Below the pieces are notes generated by a model. It did not search any database. It was not told where the DNA came from and saw nothing but the letters and a program-made list of their open reading frames with translations. From assembly GCF_016756595.1 (NCBI RefSeq), contig NZ_AP023257.1, forward strand, positions 3,798,001-3,862,000: a DNA stretch of 64,000 bases, in the 5' to 3' direction. Shown piece after piece: positions 25,926-33,605 of this stretch. Each line of letters starts with the position of its first letter. The first letter of the stretch is position 1. The position numbers and the translations under genes were made by a program. Origin of the DNA: Mesorhizobium sp. L-2-11 (lineage in GTDB: Bacteria; Pseudomonadota; Alphaproteobacteria; Rhizobiales; Rhizobiaceae).

Positions 25926-26076
25926 CGCTTCTTTCTCTCGTTCCGATCGAGGGAGGCTACGGGAAAACCACCTCTCGCGACCTTCCCTTGTCGCGAAAAC
26001 TCCCGATCAAAGGGACGGTTTTGCAACTGACTTTTGCACACTCGCAGAACTCAACTTTTGCGACAACATTTCCTGC
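25926..26076. repeat. Direct repeat, copy 2 (about 150 bp)
   Basis: Second copy of the repeat at 24382-24534. The region from here to dusA (26077-26269) holds no gene. Confidence 0.85.
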
Positions 26077-26269
26077 TTCCCGCTTTCCTTCTCAGCGAGG
26101 AAACCGCCTCGGGGTGACCGCCGCTTTCGTGCACGCCGATCACAAATCCGGGCTCAAGCGCCGCTTCTCAAAGCTGCCGTCCCTGTTAAGCGTGCTTTTG
26201 GATATGATATGGGAACCTCTTATCGGTCGGTCCAATGGGCATTGGGCCGACTAGAAAAAGTGTGACGTA

Positions 26270-27265
26270 ATGAACGACTTAAGCAGGAAGTTTGCCATCG
26301 CACCTATGATGGACTGGACGGACCGGCATTGCCGGTTCCTGCATCGCCAGTTGACGCGCCGGGCATTGCTCTACACCGAGATGGTCGTCGCCGACGCGGT
26401 CATCCACGGCGAGCGCGAGCGCTTGCTCGGCTTCGATGATACGGAACATCCGGTGGCGTTGCAGCTCGGCGGCTCCGATCCGCAGAAGCTCGCCGAGGCG
26501 GCGCGCATCGGCGAAGCCTTCGGCTATGACGAGATCAACCTCAATGTCGGCTGCCCGTCCGACCGCGTCCAGTCGGGTACGTTCGGCGCCTGCCTGATGA
26601 AAGCACCGGACCTGGTCGCCGATTGCGTCGCAGCGATGAAGGCTTCGGTCAGCATTCCGGTTACCGTCAAATGCCGCATCGGCGTCGACGAGCAGGATCC
26701 CGAGCCGGCGCTCGATACCTTGGCGGAAGGGGTTTTCGCGGCCGGCGCCGACGCACTGTGGGTGCATGCCCGCAAGGCGTGGCTGGAAGGGCTGAGCCCG
26801 AAGGAAAACCGCGACATCCCGCCGCTCGACTACAACAGGGTGTATCGGCTGAAGGCCAAAAATCCAAACAAATTCATCGGCATCAACGGTGGAATTCAAT
26901 CTCTTGAAGAGGCGCTTGACCACATTGATCATGTCGATGGCGCCATGCTCGGCCGCGCCGCCTATCACACGCCGGGCATTCTGGCAGGCGTCGACGCGGC
27001 GTTTTACGGCGACACACCCAAAACCTTCGATTTTGTCGCGCTGATCGATGCCATGGCGGAATATGCAGCGCGCCATATCGAACGGGGCGGGCGGCTTGGC
27101 CATGTCACCCGTCACATGGTCGGCCTGTTTCACGGCCTGCCCGGCGCGCGCCGTTACCGGCAGATTCTTTCGACCGATGCGACAAAGCCCGGCGCCGGAC
27201 CGGATGTGCTGAAGGCGGCTTTCGCTGCAGTCGATTTTAGCGGAAGGGACGCCGAAGCAGCCTGA
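26270..27265 (+). CDS. dusA: tRNA-dihydrouridine(20/20a) synthase DusA
   Basis: 331 residues, normal for DusA. The FMN barrel starts with APMMDWTDRHCRFLHR, a DusA-specific N-terminus. The catalytic loop NVGCPSDRVQSGTFGACLM contains the active-site cysteine, and VTVKCRIGVDE, LWVHARKAWLEGLSPKENR and GINGGIQS complete the family pattern. It reduces uridine 20/20a in the D-loop of tRNAs with NADPH. It is probably transcribed alone. Confidence 0.96.
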   Translation: MNDLSRKFAIAPMMDWTDRHCRFLHRQLTRRALLYTEMVVADAVIHGERERLLGFDDTEHPVALQLGGSDPQKLAEAARIGEAFGYDEINLNVGCPSDRVQSGTFGACLMKAPDLVADCVAAMKASVSIPVTVKCRIGVDEQDPEPALDTLAEGVFAAGADALWVHARKAWLEGLSPKENRDIPPLDYNRVYRLKAKNPNKFIGINGGIQSLEEALDHIDHVDGAMLGRAAYHTPGILAGVDAAFYGDTPKTFDFVALIDAMAEYAARHIERGGRLGHVTRHMVGLFHGLPGARRYRQILSTDATKPGAGPDVLKAAFAAVDFSGRDAEAA

Positions 27266-27822
27266 TTGTTCAATCACGCAAGATCATGCGGAGGGCATCG
27301 CGTTGAAGGTACGCCAAACAACGCTGAGCGAGAACAAATGATGATTCTGTTGTGCGTTCGTTTCGAAAGACTGCCCAGGGTCGCTCGCAATCAACTGTAG
27401 CGGCCACCTGAACGGGTAAGTAGCGCCAGAAACGGACATTAGCGAAAGCGATTCCAGGGCAGCTTTGGAAGAGCGGACATTCGACATCCTCATATCAATT
27501 CATCAGCTTCGGCTCCGAGAATACCATGTGCGATCTAAATTTGCGTGCGCGGGTGATAGAGGCGGACCCAGTAACTCCAGCCAGGTGTAATCGAAATACA
27601 GTTGGCAATCTTTCCGTCGCAGCCAACGAACTGGATATCGACCGATCCATCCGCCCCGGGCAAGGCCCAAGTCCGCGCGGGAGCAAGCGAGAGGACACGA
27701 GTCCGACCGTGCGCTGCCGGAGGTTCCTCGTTAGCTGGGGAATGCCTGTTGTGCTATCGTCCTAAAGTCTCTCGGGCCGCCAAGGGTCACGCATGATCTT
27801 CCGTTCGAGGGAGAGAGCATCT
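27266..27822. other. 557-base intergenic region holding a gene scrap only
   Basis: Apart from the DUF1214-like remnant on the minus strand, and a ribosome site (GAGGGAGAG) before the binding-protein start at 27823, nothing is recognised. Confidence 0.5.
27535..27690 (-). pseudogene. DUF1254/DUF1214 protein C-terminal remnant
   Basis: The minus strand reads ADGSVDIQFVGCDGKIANC then TPGWSYWVRLYHPRTQI and a stop, resembling the end of rhizobial DUF1254/DUF1214 proteins (GW.Y.VRLYRPR.EILDG). The usual remaining C-terminal residues and the whole upstream body are absent. Confidence 0.45.
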
Positions 27823-29421
27823 GTGACGGAATTTGAAACGAAACTGAAGTTGGCCGCCAAGCTTGCCGCGAAAGGCAGGGTTTCGCGTCGCGACTTTGTT
27901 CAGCTGGCCCTCGCCGCCGGTCTTACCGCCACGGCCGCCAATGCGATGTTCGTCCAGACGGTGCGCGCCGAGCCCAAGAAGGGCGGCACCTTGAAGATCG
28001 GCATCGGCGATGCCGCCGCCACCGATTCACTGGACCCGGGTAGTACCAACGTCAACCGGTTCACCGGCACCGCGCTATTTGGAACCTTGTCGAACAGCCT
28101 GACCGAGATCGATTCCAAGGGCAACGTGGTCCCCGACCTCGCCGAGAGCTTTGAGCCGTCAGACGGCGCCAAGAAGTGGGCGTTCAAACTGAGGAAAGGA
28201 GCCACCTTTCACAATGGCAAGACGGTTACCGCCGACGATGTCGTGGCCTCTGTCAGGCATCATAACGTCGAGGGCACGAATTCGGTGATGAAATCGCTCT
28301 TGGCTTCGGTCAAGAATGTCGTCGCCGACGGTGCCGAGACGGTGGTGTTCGAACTCGACGGCGGCAATGCCGACTTCCCCTACATCATGTCGGACATCCC
28401 GGTCATGCCGGCGAAAGAGGGCGGCGTCGACTGGGAGTCGGGCATCCGCACCGGCCCCTACATGCTCGAGAAATTCGAGCCCGGCGTCATCGCCACCTTC
28501 AACAAGAACCCGAGCTACTTCAAATCCGACAAGGGCTGGTTCGACCGTGTCGAATGCCTGGCGATCAATGATGTAACGGCGCGCACCAACGCGCTCTACA
28601 CCGGCGAGGTCCACTACATGGATCGCTGCGATCTGAAGACGCTCGACATTCTGAAGCAGAACCCCGATCTCGTGATCTTGGAGACGACGGGCTACGGCCA
28701 TTACGTCTATGTCATGAACGTCCAGAAGGCGCCCTTCGACAATCCCGATGTGCGGAATGCGATCAAATACTCGCTCAAACGCGACGAGATCGTGCAGAAG
28801 GTGTTTCTCGGCCACGGCGCCGTCGGCAACGACAATCCGATCGCACCGACCGTCAAGTTCGCGATCGATCCGCAGCCGAAGCACGTCTACGACCCCGACA
28901 TGGTCAAGAGCCTCCTCAAGAAGGCGGGGGCCGAGAACACCCGGTTCGACCTGTCGGTCGCGGATGCCGCCTTCGCGGGTGCGACCGACTCCGCCCTCCT
29001 TTGGCAGGAGCATGCCCGGGCCGCCGGGCTCAACCTGAATGTGATCAGGGAGCCCAATGACGGCTACTGGGACAATGTCTGGCTCAAGAAGCCGTTCTTC
29101 GCCTCTTACTGGGCCGGCCGGCCGGGGTGCGACTGGATGTTCACCACCGCCTATGCGGCGGATGCGGTGTGGAACGAAACGTCTTGGAAAAATTCGCGCT
29201 TTAATGAGCTGCTCGTCGCCGCCCGATCGGAGACCGACGATACCAAGCGTGCCGGCATGTATGCCGAAATGCAGCAATTGCTGCATGACGACGGCGGCCT
29301 GGTGAACCTGGTCTTCAACTCCTATGTCGATGCCCACACCAAGGCTCTCGCCCATGGCGAGGTGGCATCGAACTGGCCGATGGACGGGCTGAAGATCGCC
29401 GAACGCTGGTGGTTCACCTAG
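27823..29421 (+). CDS. ABC transporter substrate-binding protein, family 5, Tat-exported
   Basis: 532 residues if started at GTG 27823, which has a strong GGGAGAG site; an ATG at 27793 would add ten residues. The N-terminus carries a twin-arginine signal (SRRDFVQLALAAGLTATAANA from about residue 21), common in rhizobial family 5 binding proteins. KGGTLKIGIGDAAATDSLDPG begins the mature part, followed by FEPSDGAKKWAFKLRKGATF and an RNAIKYSLKRDEIV segment. It would bind a peptide or opine-like solute in the periplasm. No permease or ATPase genes are adjacent, so it is an orphan in this window. Confidence 0.9.
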   Translation: MTEFETKLKLAAKLAAKGRVSRRDFVQLALAAGLTATAANAMFVQTVRAEPKKGGTLKIGIGDAAATDSLDPGSTNVNRFTGTALFGTLSNSLTEIDSKGNVVPDLAESFEPSDGAKKWAFKLRKGATFHNGKTVTADDVVASVRHHNVEGTNSVMKSLLASVKNVVADGAETVVFELDGGNADFPYIMSDIPVMPAKEGGVDWESGIRTGPYMLEKFEPGVIATFNKNPSYFKSDKGWFDRVECLAINDVTARTNALYTGEVHYMDRCDLKTLDILKQNPDLVILETTGYGHYVYVMNVQKAPFDNPDVRNAIKYSLKRDEIVQKVFLGHGAVGNDNPIAPTVKFAIDPQPKHVYDPDMVKSLLKKAGAENTRFDLSVADAAFAGATDSALLWQEHARAAGLNLNVIREPNDGYWDNVWLKKPFFASYWAGRPGCDWMFTTAYAADAVWNETSWKNSRFNELLVAARSETDDTKRAGMYAEMQQLLHDDGGLVNLVFNSYVDAHTKALAHGEVASNWPMDGLKIAERWWFT

Positions 29422-29560
29422 GCCGTGTACTCATAAATTGGGATGGCGGGCTGCACGCGTTTGATGCCTCCTTGTCCCCCAGCAGCGGCTCCGGAGCGGA
29501 CATCGCAAGCAGGTCCGAGTTGCCCACAAGCGGAAGTCCCTGGAGCGCATCCGGGGTCCA

Positions 29561-31015
29561 TCAATTGCCTCTGATCTTGGACAGCGCGTTCTTTGCGTAA
29601 ATGCCAACCAGAGCTTCATTCTGGAGTGCCACGAGCGCAGGTATCGCAGCCCGTGCCGGAGGCCCGATCTTTCCCAGCGCCTCGATGGCCTCCCGGCGGA
29701 GATGCTCGACCTTGAGCGCCTCAACCAGAGCCGGAACGGCTTGTGTTGCCGCTGGTCCAAACCAGCCCAGTCGCTTTACTGCATATTGCTGGGAAAAGAG
29801 ATTGCCGGTCTCAAGCTCTGCTTCCAGGCTCGTAACGGTGACGTCCAGCGGCAGCGCAGCGATACGGACACCGTCATTCAGGCGCTCCCGGACGCTTGCG
29901 TGTTCATAATCCCATTTGAACGAGAGGTGTATGGTGTCGGGAATGTTTTCGAGGCCCTTCTGGCCTATGCCGGGCCGGAACTTCACCAGCATTTGCCTGG
30001 CTTCTTCCCGGCGGCCGAGCTGCGCCAGCACGGAACTGAGAGGTAGAAAGAGCGCAGTTGCGTCTGGGTTTCGCCTGACGCCTTCTCCGAGCACCTCAGC
30101 CGCTTGTTTCAGATCGCCCGTTGCAAAAAGCGCCAATCCACGCGCGAGAACGTAGTGGCTTGGATAGTTCGGGTTGAGCCGCATGGCGGTCGCGACGAAA
30201 TTCAGCGCCTCTGCAGGTTCGCCTGAGATCGTCAGCGCCCAAGCCGTTGCGATGTGTGCCTCGGGGTCGTTGGGATCCAAAGCAATCGCTCGACCGGCAT
30301 TCCTGCGTGCATCTTCGGCCAGACCTTGATAGACGTCCCGCAATGCCTCGACCGTGTAAGACAGTGACGTTGGATATTTCTGGGCCAACTCTGCGTAATC
30401 GTGAGCTCCCCACCAGAAATATGGTTCGTCCCTTCCGAGTTCTTTACCCCAGAGTGACTCAACGACGCGGAAGTAGGCCAGCGCCAGGGCGGCATAAGCG
30501 CGGCCATATTCGGGATCGAATTCGGCTGCTTCTTTCAAGGAAGTAATGGCGGCAGCTGTGTCCTTTGCGGTGTAACGGAGATAAAGGCTCCAACCCTCTT
30601 CGAAAGCTTCCTTGGCTGCAATGTTGTCCGGCTTGGCGCGGGCGATTTCCGTTTTTTCGGTGGTGGTGAGATTGACCTTCAACGCTTCGACGATCTTTGC
30701 GACAAAAACGTCCTGGATCGCAAAAATATCAGCGACGTTTCCATCGAACCTGTCCGCCCACACATGCCCGCCGGTGAGGGCATCGATGAGCTGTGCGTTG
30801 ACTCGCACCTGCTCGCCGGCTCGCCGTACGCTCCCCTCGAGAACGTAACGCACGCCAAGTTCTTCCGCGACCTGACTGATTTTCACCGGCTTGCCGCGGT
30901 AAGCGAATGTCGAGTTTCGCGCGATTACGAATAGGCCGGAAACCTTTGAAAGGTCGGTGATCAAGTCATCGGTCATGCCATCAGTAAAGGTCTCTTGCCC
31001 CGCCTCGTCGGACAT
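29561..31015 (-). pseudogene. Cyclase/TolB/TPR protein lacking its cyclase domain, truncated at the transposon
   Basis: The 484-residue frame begins MSDEAGQETFTDGMTDDLIT, the interior TolB-like motif that in full-length relatives follows VLPF.N at about residue 200. Upstream, three bases earlier, lies the end of the Tn3-type transposon, so the cyclase domain and the gene start have been lost. The remaining part has TPR-like repeats (YGRAYAALALAYFRVVE, PEAHIATAWALTISGEP) and C-terminal HEAT-like repeats (QAVPALVEALKVEHLRREAI, AAIPALVALQ). It has no promoter of its own except possibly within the transposon end. It may be silent. Confidence 0.8.
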
Positions 31016-31018
31016 ATT

Positions 31019-31078
31019 GGGGTCGGTTCCGGCTGAGTGCGAAATGACACCCTAAGCGGCAAGGACGAGCTTGCCATA
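31019..31078 (+). repeat. Left terminal inverted repeat of the Tn3-type transposon
   Basis: Reads GGGGTCGGTTCCGGCTGAGT and continues in homology to the reverse complement of the right end for about 60 bases, mismatching at three positions. It includes an inactive copy of the last codons of tnpR. Confidence 0.92.
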
Positions 31079-31175
31079 ATAGGGTCCATTCTGGAGGAGG
31101 CAGACCTACGTTCTCATCAACACTGTGGCAATGTTCTTGTCATGAAGACGGCGACGATTCGAGATTGCCGTGTCT

Positions 31176-31523
31176 TCATTCGACAAGCGTGCTTTTCTCC
31201 GTGGATTCTGCAAAAGTACAATTCTTGGCGATAATTTCGAACTGAAAATCGCTCCCGCTTAGCATAAATAAAAATCTAGAGAATCCTTCATATTCCTCAT
31301 TTTTATAATTTTCTGCCAGAACAACATCGTACGGAAGCTGCTTCTGGCTATTTAGAATGCCATTTACCGACATATGTATGCAAAACTCAAAATACAATTC
31401 GGGAATGCGATCCTTTCCGCCGGCCCGATACCTAAAATGCACCCTCGCATCGGTACCGACATAGGAGACGCCAAAGTCCCCATACCCACTTGAGTCATAA
31501 GGCAATTGCAGGAATTCTTTCAT
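31176..31523 (-). CDS. Hypothetical protein, candidate immunity protein
   Basis: 115 residues, no signal peptide or membrane segment, acidic/aromatic-rich (YGDFGVSYVGTDARVHFRY, IPELYFEFCIHMSVNG). No family is recognised. It begins 15 bases after the stop of the mini-Rhs toxin gene, on the same strand, and is visibly AT-richer than the surrounding genes. Small AT-rich cytosolic proteins encoded directly after Rhs or polymorphic-toxin tips are usually the cognate immunity protein. That role is inferred only from position. Confidence 0.5.
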   Translation of the reverse strand: MKEFLQLPYDSSGYGDFGVSYVGTDARVHFRYRAGGKDRIPELYFEFCIHMSVNGILNSQKQLPYDVVLAENYKNEEYEGFSRFLFMLSGSDFQFEIIAKNCTFAESTEKSTLVE

Positions 31524-31538
31524 GAGACTTGCCTACTC

Positions 31539-32441
31539 TTACCAGAGACCGGTTGCACGACCTATTGCGCCTAGAAGTCCGCCACCCGAATTCCCGTTAG
31601 ACGCACTCGCACTTCCGGCAGATGCACCTGAACTCTCGCTCTTTGGCGCAGAAATGGTCTGCCCAGGAGGTATGTTGTTTCTTTCAAGCTGAGCTCTCAA
31701 TCGATCCATTGCGTACTTGTCCTTCGTCTTATCTACAATATTCCATTGTGACCGCGGTACATTGGCGCGCTCCAAAGCAGTCGCCGTGCGGGTGTTCATA
31801 ATATACCCTTTTCCATTAACTCTCCCGGTTTCAACCGAGAGTTGGCTTGGTTTTACTTGTCCACTTTTTATCGCAGAGGCGAGGTCATCAATCGTACTTA
31901 TTTTCGTTCCAGCCAATTTTGAATATTGTGCTCTGCCGAACGAGCTGAATGTTTCGCTAAATGTCCGTTGAGCGTAGCTTAGGCCCCTTAAGGTGCTTGC
32001 TCTAGCCATGCCTTGGCCGATACCCAAAGCGACGCCGCCGGTAGGAGCAGACGCAGCGCCAAGCGCCATATTTGCCAACGCTTCCGTCTCACTTGTCTGC
32101 GCTATATCGTCAGGCGTGGTGGGGGTATTGGCTTCGGTGGTAGAAGCGAAGTAGCCTACTATCGCACCGGCGACCCACCCTCAAATATGACCATTTGGAT
32201 CGCTTTTATTGACAGGATCATTTTCGGCGTAGGCGTATCTGTTTGTTCCGACCCCCGGCATTGTCGGGTCCATCGTGTCGGGAGATATGAAACGCACCGG
32301 AGTAGCCTGAGCCCCGCTGGAAAGTGGCAACAAGTGTGGTCTGAATGCCGAAGCGGCGTAACCGCCGGCCGTGCCGGCGACCGTCATCGAGATCGCCAGC
32401 ATGACCGCCAGCAAGCGTTGAACGATCCTTCCAACTCCCAT
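31539..32441 (-). pseudogene. Miniature Rhs-type toxin gene with an in-frame stop
   Basis: One frame runs from ATG 32441 to 31539 with a single TGA at 32181-32183. Part 1 encodes a signal peptide ([20 protein letters not shown]...) and 25 further residues, then the closing Rhs-associated core motif [10 protein letters not shown]...[19 protein letters not shown]. After the TGA, in the same frame, come a hydrophobic stretch GWVAGAIVGYFA and a tip domain (TIDDLASAIKSGQ, VNGKGYIMNTRTATALERA, PRSQWNIVDKT) like those at the ends of Rhs/polymorphic toxins, then a Ser/Gly/Ala-rich tail. No YD repeats are present, so the repeat barrel is missing. An ATG at 32078 could restart translation of the tip alone. 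Confidence 0.65.
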
Positions 32442-32477
32442 TTTCAGTCCCCTGCCTCTTCAAATGGTATTCGGTAT

Positions 32478-33443
32478 TCAGTTCAGTTTCGGCTCGCGCC
32501 AGCCAAGCGCTTCTGCCTTGGCGAAGGCGTCCTGATTGGCACGTGAAAGCTCAATGGCGCGCGGCATTTCTGCCGGCGGAATGTCTTTCTCGGCCGGATA
32601 TTTGCGAATGAAGTCGCGTTCGAGCAGCCGATAGTAGGCCGTGCCTTTCTTGGTCAGCGAGTAGGCATCGGCCGGATTGGCTTCGATCAGCACATCGGCA
32701 ACGGCGATGGCTTCGTCATAGCGGCCTGCCGCCAGCAGAGCATCGAGAGCGCCGGTCGCGATCAGCGCAAGTGTTTCGTGGCGATTCAGTGTCTTGAGAT
32801 AGACGCCATTGGCAACCGCCTGGTCTGTCATTGGCGCAATCTTGCGATAGTGTTCGTCGCGGGCGAAGCCGGCCCCGCTTGTCGTTTCAAGATTCCATGT
32901 CTTGCCTGTCGCTCGGTCGGTGAACTTTACGAACACATGGAGCGGCGCTGTCGAGAGGGCGAGATCGAGGCCGAGCTTTTCGCCAAGGGCGAGGAACAGC
33001 ATCGGCATAGAAACGCAATTGCCCTTTTTCGTGGCAAGGTAGCGCGTCAGCATCTGCGCGCCGAACTGCTGGCCGAAAGGATCGGCCAGATCGTACTGGA
33101 ACGGTTTCTGATCGTTCCAGTGTCCCGGCTCATAGATGAACGCCCTCAGAGCCTTCATCTTTTCCATGTCGGTTGCCGCCTCGGCCGGCGGCAAGGTGGA
33201 CAGCATCTTGCCGACAATCGCCACCATGCCGTCGAGTTCAGCAATCGTGGCCGCTTCATTAATCGACGGATCGGCGAACCTGTCGACCGCGATTTTGGTG
33301 CGGGCGAAGCTCATCTCGCTGGCGGGGGCATTGAGGATCGAGCGCACGAAGGTGACTGGCGATTGCGCCTCGCCGGCAATAGCCGGCCACGTCGCTACGA
33401 CGAGAAACAGCGTCAAGCCGAGCTTTGCGACGGTGCGATGCAT
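32478..33443 (-). CDS. SirB1-like transglutaminase-fold protein with signal peptide
   Basis: 321 residues from the ATG at 33443 (ribosome site GAGGGGCC); an upstream extension is rejected. A Sec signal peptide spans about residues 1-23 (LGLTLFLVVATWPAIAG). A transglutaminase/SirB1-type core follows with a candidate catalytic triad: Cys143 in KGNCVSMPMLF, His169 in APLHVFVKF, and an acidic/Asn position in WNLETTSG near 184. The C-terminal third looks TPR-like (ALLAAGRYDEAIAVADVLIE). It lies 36 bases upstream of the mini-Rhs gene on the same strand, inside the transposon. Proteolytic or crosslinking action on the secreted Rhs product is possible, but that is inference. Confidence 0.75.
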   Translation of the reverse strand: MHRTVAKLGLTLFLVVATWPAIAGEAQSPVTFVRSILNAPASEMSFARTKIAVDRFADPSINEAATIAELDGMVAIVGKMLSTLPPAEAATDMEKMKALRAFIYEPGHWNDQKPFQYDLADPFGQQFGAQMLTRYLATKKGNCVSMPMLFLALGEKLGLDLALSTAPLHVFVKFTDRATGKTWNLETTSGAGFARDEHYRKIAPMTDQAVANGVYLKTLNRHETLALIATGALDALLAAGRYDEAIAVADVLIEANPADAYSLTKKGTAYYRLLERDFIRKYPAEKDIPPAEMPRAIELSRANQDAFAKAEALGWREPKLN

Positions 33444-33605
33444 AGGCCCCTCGTAACCGCATCGACTGCCATCATAATCGCGCCCGGGCCCAAAGATAGT
33501 GGGCAATCTCCAGTTGCGCACAAAAAACGATAGAGGGCGCGACTCTCGGTCGCGCGGTGGGCGAAGATACTCCGCCACATTGATTTTCGCGCCGGGCCGT
33601 TTTTG

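Noticed and set aside
27284..27493. 69-codon minus-strand frame after dusA
   Set aside because: No recognised family, no good ribosome site, and it lies in a stretch with gene scraps.
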